Made by a program: the position numbers and the translations under genes
The notes under the pieces: generated by a model
What the model was told of the DNA's origin: nothing
Database searches by the model: none
Seen by the model: the letters and a program-made list of their open reading frames with translations, nothing else
Shown here: piece after piece, positions 46,635 through 60,729 of the stretch
Layout: every line of letters begins with the position of its first letter
Numbering within the stretch: the first letter of the stretch is position 1
NCBI GenBank assembly: GCA_949130495.1
Contig: OX422211.1
Coordinates: 537,666,872 to 537,730,871, forward strand
Reading direction: 5' to 3'
Source of the DNA: Sambucus nigra
Lineage: Eukaryota; Streptophyta; Magnoliopsida; Dipsacales; Adoxaceae
DNA length: 64,000 bases

Positions 46635-48988
46635 TTAAAGGGTGAAAACCCAAACCACACCCCAAACGACCCCGTAGGGGGCACGAACATCTCGCACGGG
46701 ACCAATGTAACTTGTAGGAACTGACCGCGTAGTCCCGGGCATCCCGATTTGTGAATATGACGATAATTTGTAAAAATCAGCACTTAAACTTAAAAACAAG
46801 CCGTTATAGGGTGAAAACCCAAACCACCCCCCAAACGACCCCGTAGGGGGCACGAACACCTCGCACGGGACCAATGTAACTTGTAGGAACTGAGCGCGTA
46901 GTCCCGGGTCTCCCGGTTTGTGAATATGACGATAATTTGCAAAAATCAGCACTTAAACTTAAAAACAAGCCGTCGAAGGGTGAAAACCCAAACCACCCCC
47001 CAAACGACCCCGTAGGGGGCGCGAACATCTCGCACGGGACTAATGTAACTTGTAGGAACTGACCGCATAGTCCCGGGTCTCCCGGTTTGTGAATATGACG
47101 ATAATTTGCTAAAATCAGCACTTAAACTTAAAAGTAAGCCGTTAAGGGGTGAAAACCCAAACCACACCCCAAACGACCCCGTAGGGGGGACGAACAACTC
47201 GCACGGGACCAATGTAACTTGTAGGAACTGACCACGTAGTCCCGGGTCTCCCGGTTTGTGAATATGACGATAATTTGCAAAAATCACACTTAGTTAAAAA
47301 CAAGCCGTCGAAGGGTGAAAACCCAAACCACCCCCCAAACGACCCCGTAGGGGGCACGAACACCTCGTACGGGACCAATGTAACTTGTAGGAACTGACCG
47401 CGTAGTCCCGGATCTCCCGGTTTGTGAATATGACGATAATTTGCAAAAATCAGCACTTAAACTTAAAAACAAGCCGTTAAAGGGTGAAAACCCAAACCAC
47501 ACCCCAAACGACCCCGTAGGGGGCACGAACATCTCGCACGGGACCAATGTAACTTGTAGGAACTGACCGCGTAGTCCCGGGTCTCCCGGTTTGTGAATAT
47601 GACGATAATTTGTAAAAATCACACTTAGTTAAAAACAAGCCGTTGAAGGGTGAAAACCCAAACCACCCCCCAAACGACTCCGTAGGGGGCACGAACACCT
47701 CGCACGGGACCACTGTAACTTGTAGGAACTGACCGCGTAATCCCGGATCTCCCGGTTTGTGAATGTGATGATAATTTGCAAAAATCAGCACTTAAACTTA
47801 AAAACAAATCGTTAAAGGGTGAAAACCCAAACCACACCCCAAACGACCCCGTAGGGGGCACGAACATCTCGCACGGGACCAATGTAACTTGTAGGAACTG
47901 ACCGCGTAGTCCCGGGCATCCCGATTTGTGAATATGACGATAATTTGTAAAAATCAGCACTTAAACTTAAAAACAAGCCGTTATAGGGTGAAAACCCAAA
48001 CCACCCCCCAAACGACCCCGTAGGGGGCACGAACACCTCGCACGGGACCAATGTAACTTGTAGGAACTGACCGCGTAGTCCCGGGTCTCCCGGTTTGTGA
48101 ATATGACGATAATTTGCAAAAATCAGCACTTAAACTTAAAAACAAGCCGTCGAAGGGTGAAAACCCAAACCACCCCCCAAACGACCCCGTAGGGGGCACG
48201 AACATCTCGCACGGGACTAATGTAACTTGTAGGAACTGACCGCATAGTCCCGGGTCTCCCGGTTTGTGAATATGACGATAATTTGCTAAAATCAGCACTT
48301 AAACTTAAAAGTAAGCCGTTAAGGGGTGAAAACCCAAACCACACCCCAAACGACCCCGTAGGGGGGACGAACAACTCGCACGGGACCAATGTAACTTGTA
48401 GGAACTGACCACGTAGTCCCGGGTCTCCCGGTTTGTGAATATGACGATAATTTGCAAAAATCACACTTAGTTAAAAACAAGCCGTCGAAGGGTGAAAACC
48501 CAAACCACCCCCCAAACGACCCCGTAGGGGGCACGAACACCTCGCACGGGACCAATGTAACTTGTAGGAACTGACCGCGTAGTCCCGGATCTCCCGGTTT
48601 GTGAATATGACGATAATTTGCAAAAATCAGCACTTAAACTTAAAAACAAGCCGTTAAAGGGTGAAAACCCAAACCACACCCCAAACGACCCCGTAGGGGG
48701 CACGAACATCTCGCACGGGACCAATGTAACTTGTAGGAACTGACCGCGTAGTCCCGGGTCTCCCGGTTTGTGAATATGACGATAATTTGTAAAAATCACA
48801 CTTAGTTAAAAACAAGCCGTTGAAGGGTGAAAACCCAAACCACCCCCCAAACGACTCCGTAGGGGGCACGAACACCTCGCACGGGACCACTGTAACTTGT
48901 AGGAACTGACCGCGTAATCCCGGATCTCCCGGTTTGTGAATGTGATGATAATTTGCAAAAATCAGCACTTAAACTTAAAAATAAGCCG
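46635..48988 (-). repeat. 7-mer (1,177-bp) tandem duplication
   Basis: 46635-47811 and 47812-48988 carry the same ordered variants, including TGAGCGCGTAG versus TGACCGCGTAG differences. The duplication is absent from the second copy of the large segmental duplication. Confidence 0.85.
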
Positions 48989-51900
48989 TTAAAGGGTGAA
49001 ATCCCTAACCACACCCCAAACGACCCCGAAGGGGGCACGAACACCTCGCACGGGACCAATGTAACTTGTAGGAACTGACCGCGTAGTCCCGGGTCTCCTG
49101 GTTTGTGAATATGACGATAATTTGCAAAAATCAGCACTTAAACTTAAAAACAAGCCGTCCAAGGGTGAAAACCCAAACCACCCCCCAAACGACCCCGTAG
49201 GGGGCACGAACACCTCGCACGGGACCGATGTAACTTGTAGGAACTGACCGCGTAGTCCCGGGTCTCCCGGTTTGTGAATATGACGATAATTTGCAAAAAT
49301 CATACTTACTTAAAAACAATCCGTCGAAGGGTGAAAAACCAAACCACCCCCCAAACGACCCCGTAGGGGGCACGAACACCTCGCACGGGATCAATGTAAC
49401 TTGTAGGAACTGACCGCGTAGTCCCGGGTCTCCCGGTTTGTGAATATGACGATAATTTGCAAAAATCAGCACTTAAACTTAAAAATATGCCGTCAAATGG
49501 TGAATACCCAAACCACCCCCCAAACGACCCCGTAGGAGGCACGAACACCTCGCACGGGACCAGTGTAACTTGTAGGAACTGACCGCGTAGTCCCGGGTCT
49601 CCCGGTTTGTGAATATGACGATAATTTGCAAAAATCAGCACTTAAACTTAAAAACAAACCGTTAAAGGGTGAAAACCCAAACCACCCCCCAAACGACCCC
49701 GTAGGGGGGACGAACACCTCGCACGGGACCAATGTAACTTGTAGGAACTGACCGCGTAGTCCCGGGTCTCCCGGTTTGTGCATATGACGATAATTTGCAA
49801 AAATCACACTTACTTAAAAACAAGCCGTCGAAGGGTGAATACCCAAACCACCCCCCAAACGACCCCTTAGGGGGCACGAACACCTCGTACGGGACCAATG
49901 TAACTTGTAGGAACTAACCGCGTAGTCCCGGGTCTCCCGGTTTGTGAATATGACGATAATTTGCAAAAATCAGCACTTAAACTTAAAAACAAGCCGTTAA
50001 AGGGTGAAAACCCAAACAACCCCCCAAACGACCCCGTAGGAGGCACGAACACCTCGCACGGGACCAATGTAACTTGTAAGAACTGAACGCGTCGTCTCGG
50101 GTCTCCCGGTTTGTGAATATGACGATAATTTGCAAAAATCAGCACTTAAACTTAAAAACAAGCCGTTGAAGGGTGAAAACCCAAATGACACCCCAAACGA
50201 CCCCGTAGGGGGCACGAACACCTCGCACGGGACCAATGTAACTTGTAGGAACTGACCGCGTAGTCCCGGGTTTCCCAGTTTGTGAATATGAAGATAATTT
50301 GCAAAAATCACACTTAGTTAAAAACAAGCCGTCGAAGGGTGAAAACCCAAACCACCCCCCAAACGACTCCGTAGGGGGCACGGACACCTCGCACGGGACC
50401 AATGTAACTTGTACGAACTGACCGCATAGTCCCGGGCATCCTGATTTCTGAATATGACGATAATTTGTAAAAATCAGCACTTAAACTTAAAAATAAGCCG
50501 TTATAGGGTGAAAACCCAAACCACCCCCCAAACGACCCCGTAGGGGGCATGAACACCTCGCACGGGACCAATGTAACTTGTAGGAACTGACCGCGTAGTC
50601 CCGGGTCTCCCGGTTTGTGAATATGACGATAATTTGCAAAAATCAGCACTTAAACTTAAAAACAAGCCGTCGAAGGGTGAAAACCCAAACCACCCCCCAA
50701 ACGACCCCGTAGGGGGCACGAACACCTCGCACGGGACTAATGTAACTTGTAGGAAATGACCGCGTAGTCCCGGGTCTCCCGGTTTGTGAATATGACGATA
50801 ATTTGCAAAAATCACACTTAGTTAAAAACAAGCCGTCGAAGGGTGAAAACCCAAACCACCCCCCAAACGACCCCGTAGGGGGCACGAACACCTCGCACGG
50901 GACCAATGTAACTTGTAGGAACTGACCGCGTAGTCCCGGATCTCCCGGTTTGTGAATATGACGATAATTTGCAAAAATCAGCACTTAAACTTAAAAACAA
51001 GCCGTTAAAGGGTGAAAACCCAAACCACACCCCAAACGACCCCGTAGGGGGCACGAACATCTCGCACGGGACCAATGTAACTTGTAGGAACTGACCGCGT
51101 AGTCCCGGGTCTCCCGGTTTGTGAATATGACGATAATTTGTAAAAATCACACTTAGTTAAAAACAAGCCGTTGAAGGGTGAAAACCCAAACCACCCCCCA
51201 AACGACTCCGTAGGGGGCACGAACACCTCGCACGGGACCACTGTAACTTGTAGGAACTGACCGCGTAATCCCGGATCTCCCGGTTTGTGAATGTGATGAT
51301 AATTTGCAAAAATCAGCACTTAAACTTAAAAACAAGCCGTTAAAGGGTGAAATCCCTAACCACACCCCAAACGACCCCGAAGGGGGCACGAACACCTCGC
51401 ACGGGACCAATGTAACTTGTAGGAACTGACCGCGTAGTCCCGGGTCTCCTGGTTTGTGAATATGACGATAATTTGCAAAAATCAGCACTTAAACTTAAAA
51501 ACAAGCCGTCCAAGGGTGAAAACCCAAACCACCCCCCAAACGACCCCGTAGGGGGCACGAACACCTCGCACGGGACCGATGTAACTTGTAGGAACTGACC
51601 GCGTAGTCCCGGGTCTCCCGGTTTGTGAATATGACGATAATTTGCAAAAATCATACTTACTTAAAAACAAGCCGTCGAAGGGTGAAAAACCAAACCACCC
51701 CCCAAACGACCCCGTAGGGGGCACGAACACCTCGCACGGGATCAATGTAACTTGTAGGAACTGACCGCGTAGTCCCGGGTCTCCCGGTTTGTGAATATGA
51801 CGATAATTTGCAAAAATCAGCACTTAAACTTAAAAATATGCCGTCAAATGGTGAATACCCAAACCACCCCCCAAACGACCCCGTAGGAGGCACGAACACC

Positions 51901-52315
51901 TCGCACGGGACCAGTGTAACTTGTAGGAACTGACCGCGTAGTCCCGGGTCTCCCGGTTTGTGAATATGACGATAATTTGCAAAAATCAGCACTTAAACTT
52001 AAAAACAAACCGTTAAAGGGTGAAAACCCAAACCACCCCCCAAACGACCCCGTAGGGGGGACGAACACCTCGCACGGGACCAATGTAACTTGTAGGAACT
52101 GACCGCGTAGTCCCGGGTCTCCCGGTTTGTGAATATGACGATAATTTGCAAAAATCACACTTACTTAAAAACAAGCCGTCGAAGGGTGAAAACCCAAACC
52201 ACCCCCCAAACGACCCCTTAGGGGGCACGAACACCTCGTACGGGACCAATGTAACTTGTAGGAACTAACCGCGTAGTCCCGGGTCTCCCGGTTTGTGAAT
52301 ATGACGATAATTTGC
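48654..52315 (-). repeat. 14-mer (2,351-bp) higher-order repeat, first set
   Basis: Units start at 48654 and 51005; the second is truncated at about 52315. Markers include CGTAATCCCGGATC, GAAATCCCTAACC, ATATGCCGTCAAATGG and CCCCTTAGGGGG. Confidence 0.85.
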
Positions 52316-52744
52316 AGAAATCACACTTAGTTAAAAACAAGCCGTTAAAGGGTGAAAACCCAAACCACACCCCAAACGACCCCTTAGGGGGCACGAACAC
52401 CTCGCACGGGACCAATGTAACTTGTAGGAACTGACCGCGTAGTCCCGGGTCTCCCGGTTTGTGAATATGACGATAATTTGCAAAAATCACACTTACTTAA
52501 AAACAAGCCGTCGAAGGGTGAAAACCCAAACCACCCCCCAAACGACCCCTTAGGGGGCACGAACACCTCGTACGGGACCAATGTAACTTGTAGGAACTAA
52601 CCGCGTAGTCCCGGGTCTCCCGGTTTGTGAATATGACGATAATTTGCAAAAATCACACTTACTTAAAAACAAGCCGTCGAAGGGTGAAAACCCAAACCAC
52701 CCCCCAAACGACCCCTTAGGGGGCACGAACACCTCGCACGGGAC
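52204..52744 (-). repeat. Local amplification of CCCCTTAGGGGG monomers
   Basis: Four successive 166-bp monomers carry CCCCTTAGGGGG instead of CCCCGTAGGGGG. CTCGTACGGG/AACTAACCGCG and CTCGCACGGG/AACTGACCGCG versions alternate. This run lies at the join between the two segmental duplicates. Confidence 0.8.
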
Positions 52745-55660
52745 CAATGTAACTTGTAGGAACTGACCGCGTAGTCCCGGGTCTCCCGGTTTGTGAATAT
52801 GACGATAATTTGCAAAAATCAGCACTAAAAGTTAAAAACAAGCCGTTAAAGGGTGAAAACCCAAACCACACCCCAAACGACCCCGTAGGGGGCACGAACA
52901 CCTCGCACGGGACCAATGTAACTTGTAGGAAACTGACCGCGTAGTCCCGGGTATCCCGGTTTGTGAATATGACGATAATTTGCAAAAATCACACTTAGTT
53001 AAAAACAAGCCGTTAAAGGGTGAAAACCCAAACCACACCCCAAACGACCCCGTAGGGGGCACGAACACCTCGCACGGGACCAATCTAACTTGTAGGAACT
53101 GACCGCGTAGTCCCGGGTCTCCCAGTTTGTGAATATGACGATAATTTGAAAAAATTACACTTAGTTAAAAACAAGCCGTTGCAGGGTGAAAACCCAAACC
53201 ACCCCCCAAACGACTCCGTAGGGGGCACGGACAGCTCGCACGGGACCAATGTAACTTGTAGGAACTGACCGCGTAGTCCCGGGCATCCCGATTTGTGAAT
53301 ATGACGATAATTTGTAAAAATCAGCACTTAAACTTAAAAATAAGCCGTTAAAGGCTGAAAACCCAAACCACACCCCAAACGACCCCGTAGGGGTGACGAA
53401 CAACTCGCACGGGACCAATGTAACTTGTAGGAACTGACCGCGTAGTCCTGGGTCTCCCGGTTTGTGAATATGACGATAATTTGCAAAAATCACAATTAGT
53501 TAAAAACAAGCCGTCGAAGAGTGAAAACCCAAACCACCCCCCAAACGACCCCGTAGGGGGCACGAACACCTCGCACGGGACCAATGTAACTTGTAGGAAC
53601 TGACCGCGTAGTCCCGGGTCTCCCGGTTTGTGAATATGACGACAATTTGCAAAAATCAGCACTTAAACTTAAAAACAAGCCGTTAAAGGGTGAAAACCCA
53701 AACCACACCCCAAACGACCCCGTAGGGGGCACGGACATCTCGCACGGGATCAATGTAACTTGTAGGAACTGACCGCGTAGTCCCGGGTCTCCCGGTTTGT
53801 GAATATGACGATAATTTGTAAAAATGACACTTAGTTAAAAACAAGCCGTTGAAGGGTGAAAACCCAAACCACCACCCAAACGACTCCGTAGGGGGCACGA
53901 ACACCTCGCACGGGACCACTGTAACTTGTAGGAACTGACCGCGTAGTCCCGGATCTCCCGGTTTGTGAATGTGACGATAATTTGCAAAAATCAGCACTTA
54001 AACTTAAAAACAAGCCGTTAAAGGGTGAAATCCCAAACCACTCCCCAAACGACCCCGAAGGGGGCACGAACACCTCGCACGGGACCAATGTAACTTGTAG
54101 GAACTGACCGCGTAGTCCCGGGTCTCCCGGTTTATGAATATGACGATAATTTGCAAAAATCACACTTACTTAAAAACAAGCCGTCGAAGGGTGAAAAACC
54201 AAACCACCCCCCAAACGACCCCGTAGGGGGACCAATGTAACTTGTAGGAACTGACCGCGTAGTCCCGGGTCTCCCGGTTTGTGAATATGACGATAATTTG
54301 CAAAAATCAGCACTTAAACTTAAAAACAAGCCGTCCAAGGGTGAAAACCCAAACCACCCCCCAAACGACCCCGTAGGGGGCACGAACACCTCGCACGGGA
54401 CCAATGTAACTTATAGGAACTGACCGCGTAGTCCCGGGTCTCCCGGTTTATGAATACGACGATAATTTGCAAAAATCACACTTACTTAAAAACAAGCCGT
54501 CGAAGGGTGAAAAACCAAACCACCCCCCAAACGACCCCGTAGGGGGACCAATGTAACTTGTAGGAACTGACCGCGTAGTCCCGGGTCTCCCAGTTTGTGA
54601 ATATGACGATAATTTGCAAAAATCAGCACTTAAACTTAAAAATATGCCGTCAAATGGTGAATACCCAAACCACCCCCCACACGACCCCGTAGGAGGCACG
54701 AACACCTCGCACGGGACCAGTGTAACTTGTAGGAACTGACCGCGTAGTCCCGGGTCTCCCGGTTTGTGAATATGACGATAATTTGCAAAAATCAGCACTT
54801 AAACTTAAAAACAAATCGTTAAAGGGTGAAAACCCAAACCACACCCCAAACGACCCCGTAGGGGGCACGAACATCTCGCACGGGACCAATGTAACTTGTA
54901 GGAACTGACCGCGTAGTCCCGGGCATCCCGATTTGTGAATATGACGATAATTTGTAAAAATCAGCACTTAAACTTAAAAACAAGCCGTTATAGGGTGAAA
55001 ACCCAAACCACCCCCCAAACGACCCCGTAGGGGGCACGAACACCTCGCACGGGACCAATGTAACTTGTAGGAACTGAGCGCGTAGTCCCGGGTCTCCCGG
55101 TTTGTGAATATGACGATAATTTGCAAAAATCAGCACTTAAACTTAAAAACAAGCCGTCGAAGGGTGAAAACCCAAACCACCCCCCAAACGACCCCGTAGG
55201 GGGCGCGAACATCTCGCACGGGACTAATGTAACTTGTAGGAACTGACCGCATAGTCCCGGGTCTCCCGGTTTGTGAATATGACGATAATTTGCTAAAATC
55301 AGCACTTAAACTTAAAAGTAAGCCGTTAAGGGGTGAAAACCCAAACCACACCCCAAACGACCCCGTAGGGGGGACGAACAACTCGCACGGGACCAATGTA
55401 ACTTGTAGGAACTGACCACGTAGTCCCGGGTCTCCCGGTTTGTGAATATGACGATAATTTGCAAAAATCACACTTAGTTAAAAACAAGCCGTCGAAGGGT
55501 GAAAACCCAAACCACCCCCCAAACGACCCCGTAGGGGGCACGAACACCTCGTACGGGACCAATGTAACTTGTAGGAACTGACCGCGTAGTCCCGGATCTC
55601 CCGGTTTGTGAATATGACGATAATTTGCAAAAATCAGCACTTAAACTTAAAAACAAGCCG

Positions 55661-58600
55661 TTAAAGGGTGAAAACCCAAACCACACCCCAAACGACCCCG
55701 TAGGGGGCACGAACATCTCGCACGGGACCAATGTAACTTGTAGGAACTGACCGCGTAGTCCCGGGTCTCCCGGTTTGTGAATATGACGATAATTTGTAAA
55801 AATCACACTTAGTTAAAAACAAGCCGTTGAAGGGTGAAAACCCAAACCACCCCCCAAACGACTCCGTAGGGGGCACGAACACCTCGCACGGGACCACTGT
55901 AACTTGTAGGAACTGACCGCGTAATCCCGGATCTCCCGGTTTGTGAATGTGATGATAATTTGCAAAAATCAGCACTTAAACTTAAAAACAAGCCGTTAAA
56001 GGGTGAAATCCCTAACCACACCCCAAACGACCCCGAAGGGGGCACGAACACCTCGCACGGGACCAATGTAACTTGTAGGAACTGACCGCGTAGTCCCGGG
56101 TCTCCTGGTTTGTGAATATGACGATAATTTGCAAAAATCAGCACTTAAACTTAAAAACAAGCCGTCCAAGGGTGAAAACCCAAACCACCCCCCAAACGAC
56201 CCCGTAGGGGGCACGAACACCTCGCACGGGACCGATGTAACTTGTAGGAACTGACCGCGTAGTCCCGGGTCTCCCGGTTTGTGAATATGACGATAATTTG
56301 CAAAAATCATACTTACTTAAAAACAAGCCGTCGAAGGGTGAAAAACCAAACCACCCCCCAAACGACCCCGTAGGGGGCACGAACACCTCGCACGGGATCA
56401 ATGTAACTTGTAGGAACTGACCGCGTAGTCCCGGGTCTCCCGGTTTGTGAATATGACGATAATTTGCAAAAATCAGCACTTAAACTTAAAAATATGCCGT
56501 CAAATGGTGAATACCCAAACCACCCCCCAAACGACCCCGTAGGAGGCACGAACACCTCGCACGGGACCAGTGTAACTTGTAGGAACTGACCGCGTAGTCC
56601 CGGGTCTCCCGGTTTGTGAATATGACGATAATTTGCAAAAATCAGCACTTAAACTTAAAAACAAACCGTTAAAGGGTGAAAACCCAAACCACCCCCCAAA
56701 CGACCCCGTAGGGGGGACGAACACCTCGCACGGGACCAATGTAACTTGTAGGAACTGACCGCGTAGTCCCGGGTCTCCCGGTTTGTGCATATGACGATAA
56801 TTTGCAAAAATCACACTTACTTAAAAACAAGCCGTCGAAGGGTGAAAACCCAAACCACCCCCCAAACGACCCCTTAGGGGGCACGAACACCTCGTACGGG
56901 ACCAATGTAACTTGTAGGAACTAACCGCGTAGTCCCGGGTCTCCCGGTTTGTGAATATGACGATAATTTGCAAAAATCAGCACTTAAACTTAAAAACAAG
57001 CCGTTAAAGGGTGAAAACCCAAACAACCCCCCAAACGACCCCGTAGGAGGCACGAACACCTCGCACGGGACCAATGTAACTTGTAAGAACTGAACGCGTC
57101 GTCTCGGGTCTCCCGGTTTGTGAATATGACGATAATTTGCAAAAATCAGCACTTAAACTTAAAAACAAGCCGTTGAAGGGTGAAAACCCAAATGACACCC
57201 CAAACGACCCCGTAGGGGGCACGAACACCTCGCACGGGACCAATGTAACTTGTAGGAACTGACCGCGTAGTCCCGGGTTTCCCAGTTTGTGAATATGAAG
57301 ATAATTTGCAAAAATCACACTTAGTTAAAAACAAGCCGTCGAAGGGTGAAAACCCAAACCACCCCCCAAACGACTCCGTAGGGGGCACGGACACCTCGCA
57401 CGGGACCAATGTAACTTGTACGAACTGACCGCATAGTCCCGGGCATCCTGATTTCTGAATATGACGATAATTTGTAAAAATCAGCACTTAAACTTAAAAA
57501 TAAGCCGTTATAGGGTGAAAACCCAAACCACCCCCCAAACGACCCCGTAGGGGGCATGAACACCTCGCACGGGACCAATGTAACTTGTAGGAACTGACCG
57601 CGTAGTCCCGGGTCTCCCGGTTTGTGAATATGACGATAATTTGCAAAAATCAGCACTTAAACTTAAAAACAAGCCGTCGAAGGGTGAAAACCCAAACCAC
57701 CCCCCAAACGACCCCGTAGGGGGCACGAACACCTCGCACGGGACTAATGTAACTTGTAGGAAATGACCGCGTAGTCCCGGGTCTCCCGGTTTGTGAATAT
57801 GACGATAATTTGCAAAAATCACACTTAGTTAAAAACAAGCCGTCGAAGGGTGAAAACCCAAACCACCCCCCAAACGACCCCCTAGGGGGCACGAACACCT
57901 CGCACGGGACCAATGTAACTTGTAGGAACTGACCGCGTAGTCCCGGATCTCCCGGTTTGTGAATATGACGATAATTTGCAAAAATCAGCACTTAAACTTA
58001 AAAACAAGCCGTTAAAGGGTGAAAACCCAAACCACACCCCAAACGACCCCGTAGGGGGCACGAACATCTCGCACGGGACCAATGTAACTTGTAGGAACTG
58101 ACCGCGTAGTCCCGGGTCTCCCGGTTTGTGAATATGACGACAATTTGTAAAAATCACACTTAGTTAAAAACAAGCCGTTGAAGGGTGAAAACCCAAACCA
58201 CCCCCCAAACGACTCCGTAGGGGGCACGAACACCTCGCACGGGACCACTGTAACTTGTAGGAACTGACCGCGTAATCCCGGATCTCCCGGTTTGTGAATG
58301 TGATGATAATTTGCAAAAATCAGCACTTAAACTTAAAAACAAGCCGTTAAAGGGTGAAATCCCTAACCACACCCCAAACGACCCCGAAGGGGGCACGAAC
58401 ACCTCGCACGGGACCAATGTAACTTGTAGGAACTGACCGCGTAGTCCCGGGTCTCCTGGTTTGTGAATATGACGATAATTTGCAAAAATCAGCACTTAAA
58501 CTTAAAAACAAGCCGTCCAAGGGTGAAAACCCAAACCACCCCCCAAACGACCCCGTAGGGGGCACGAACACCTCGCACGGGACCGATGTAACTTGTAGGA

Positions 58601-60360
58601 ACTGACCGCGTAGTCCCGGGTCTCCCGGTTTGTGAATATGACGATAATTTGCAAAAATCATACTTACTTAAAAACAAGCCGTCGAAGGGTGAAAAACCAA
58701 ACCACCCCCCAAACGACCCCGTAGGGGGCACGAACACCTCGCACGGGATCAATGTAACTTGTAGGAACTGACCGCGTAGTCCCGGGTCTCCCGGTTTGTG
58801 AATATGACGATAATTTGCAAAAATCAGCACTTAAACTTAAAAATATGCCGTCAAATGGTGAATACCCAAACCACCCCCCAAACGACCCCGTAGGAGGCAC
58901 GAACACCTCGCACGGGACCAGTGTAACTTGTAGGAACTGACCGCGTAGTCCCGGGTCTCCCGGTTTGTGAATATGACGATAATTTGCAAAAATCAGCACT
59001 TAAACTTAAAAACAAACCGTTAAAGGGTGAAAACCCAAACCACCCCCCAAACGACCCCGTAGGGGGGACGAACACCTCGCACGGGACCAATGTAACTTGT
59101 AGGAACTGACCGCGTAGTCCCGGGTCTCCCGGTTTGTGAATATGACGATAATTTGCAAAAATCACACTTACTTAAAAACAAGCCGTCGAAGGGTGAAAAC
59201 CCAAACCACCCCCCAAACGACCCCTTAGGGGGCACGAACACCTCGTACGGGACCAATGTAACTTGTAGGAACTAACCGCGTAGTCCCGGGTCTCCCGGTT
59301 TGTGAATATGACGATAATTTGCAAAAATCAGCACTTAAACTTAAAAACAAGCCGTTAAAGGGTGAAAACCCAAACAACCCCCCAAACGACCCCGTAGGAG
59401 GCACGAACACCTCGCACGGGACCAATGTAACTTGTAAGAACTGAACGCGTCGTCTCGGGTCTCCCGGTTTGTGAATATGACGATAATTTGCAAAAATCAG
59501 CACTTAAACTTAAAAACAAGCCGTTGAAGGGTGAAAACCCAAATGACACCCCAAACGACCCCGTAGGGGGCACGAACACCTCGCACGGGACCAATGTAAC
59601 TTGTAGGAACTGACCGCGTAGTCCCGGGTTTCCCAGTTTGTGAATATGAAGATAATTTGCAAAAATCACACTTAGTTAAAAACAAGCCGTCGAAGGGTGA
59701 AAACCCAAACCACCCCCCAAACGACTCCGTAGGGGGCACGGACACCTCGCACGGGACCAATGTAACTTGTACGAACTGACCGCATAGTCCCGGGCATCCC
59801 GATTTCTGAATATGACGATAATTTGTAAAAATCAGCACTTAAACTTAAAAATAAGCCGTTATAGGGTGAAAACCCAAACCACCCCCCAAACGACCCCGTA
59901 GGGGGCACGAACACCTCGCACGGGACCAATGTAACTTGTAGGAACTGACCGCGTAGTCCCGGGTCTCCCGGTTTGTGAATATGACGATAATTTGCAAAAA
60001 TCAGCACTTAAACTTAAAAACAAGCCGTCGAAGGGTGAAAACCCAAACCACCCCCCAAACGACCCCGTAGGGGGCACGAACACCTCGCACGGGACTAATG
60101 TAACTTGTAGGAAATGACCGCGTAGTCCCGGGTCTCCCGGTTTGTGAATATGACGATAATTTGCTAAAATCAACACTTAAACTTAAAAATAAGCCGTTAA
60201 AGGGTGAAAACCCAAACCACACCCCAAACGACCCCGTAGGGGGGACGGACAACTCGCACGGGACCAATGTAACTTGTAGGAACTGACCGCGTAGTCCCGG
60301 GTCTCCCGGTTTGTGAATATGACGATAATTTGCAAAAATCACACTTAGTTAAAAACAAGC
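55661..60360 (-). repeat. 14-mer (2,351-bp) higher-order repeat, second set
   Basis: Units start at 55661 and 58012 with the same markers as the first set (offset 7,007 bp from 48654 and 51005). The second unit is complete here. Confidence 0.85.
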
Positions 60361-60729
60361 CGTCGAAGGGTGAAAACCCAAACCACCCCCCAAACGACCC
60401 CGTAGGGGGCACGAACACCTCGCACGGGACCAATGTAACTTGTAGGAACTGACCGCGTAGTCCCGGGTCTCCCGGTTTGTGAATATGACGATAATTTGCA
60501 AAAATCAGCACTTAAACTTAAAAACAAGCCGTTAAAGGGTGAAAACCCAAACCACACCCCAAACGACCCCGTAGGGGGCACGAACATCTCGCACGGGACC
60601 AATGTAACTTGTAGGAACTGACCGCGTAGTCCCGGGTCTCCCGGTTTGTGAATATGACGATAATTTGTAAAAATCACACTTAGTTAAAAACAAGCCGTTG
60701 AAGGGTGAAAACCCAAACCACCCCCCAAA

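Larger units (their letters stand above)
44560..59322 (-). repeat. ~7-kb segmental duplication (44560-52315 and 52744-59322)
   Basis: The two segments match at an offset of 8,184 bp up to about 47.8 kb and 7,007 bp afterwards. The difference of 1,177 bp is exactly the extra 7-mer present only in the first copy. Rare variants are shared, for example AGCACTAAAAGTT at 44637 and 52821. Only occasional substitutions separate the copies, which indicates a recent event. Confidence 0.9.
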
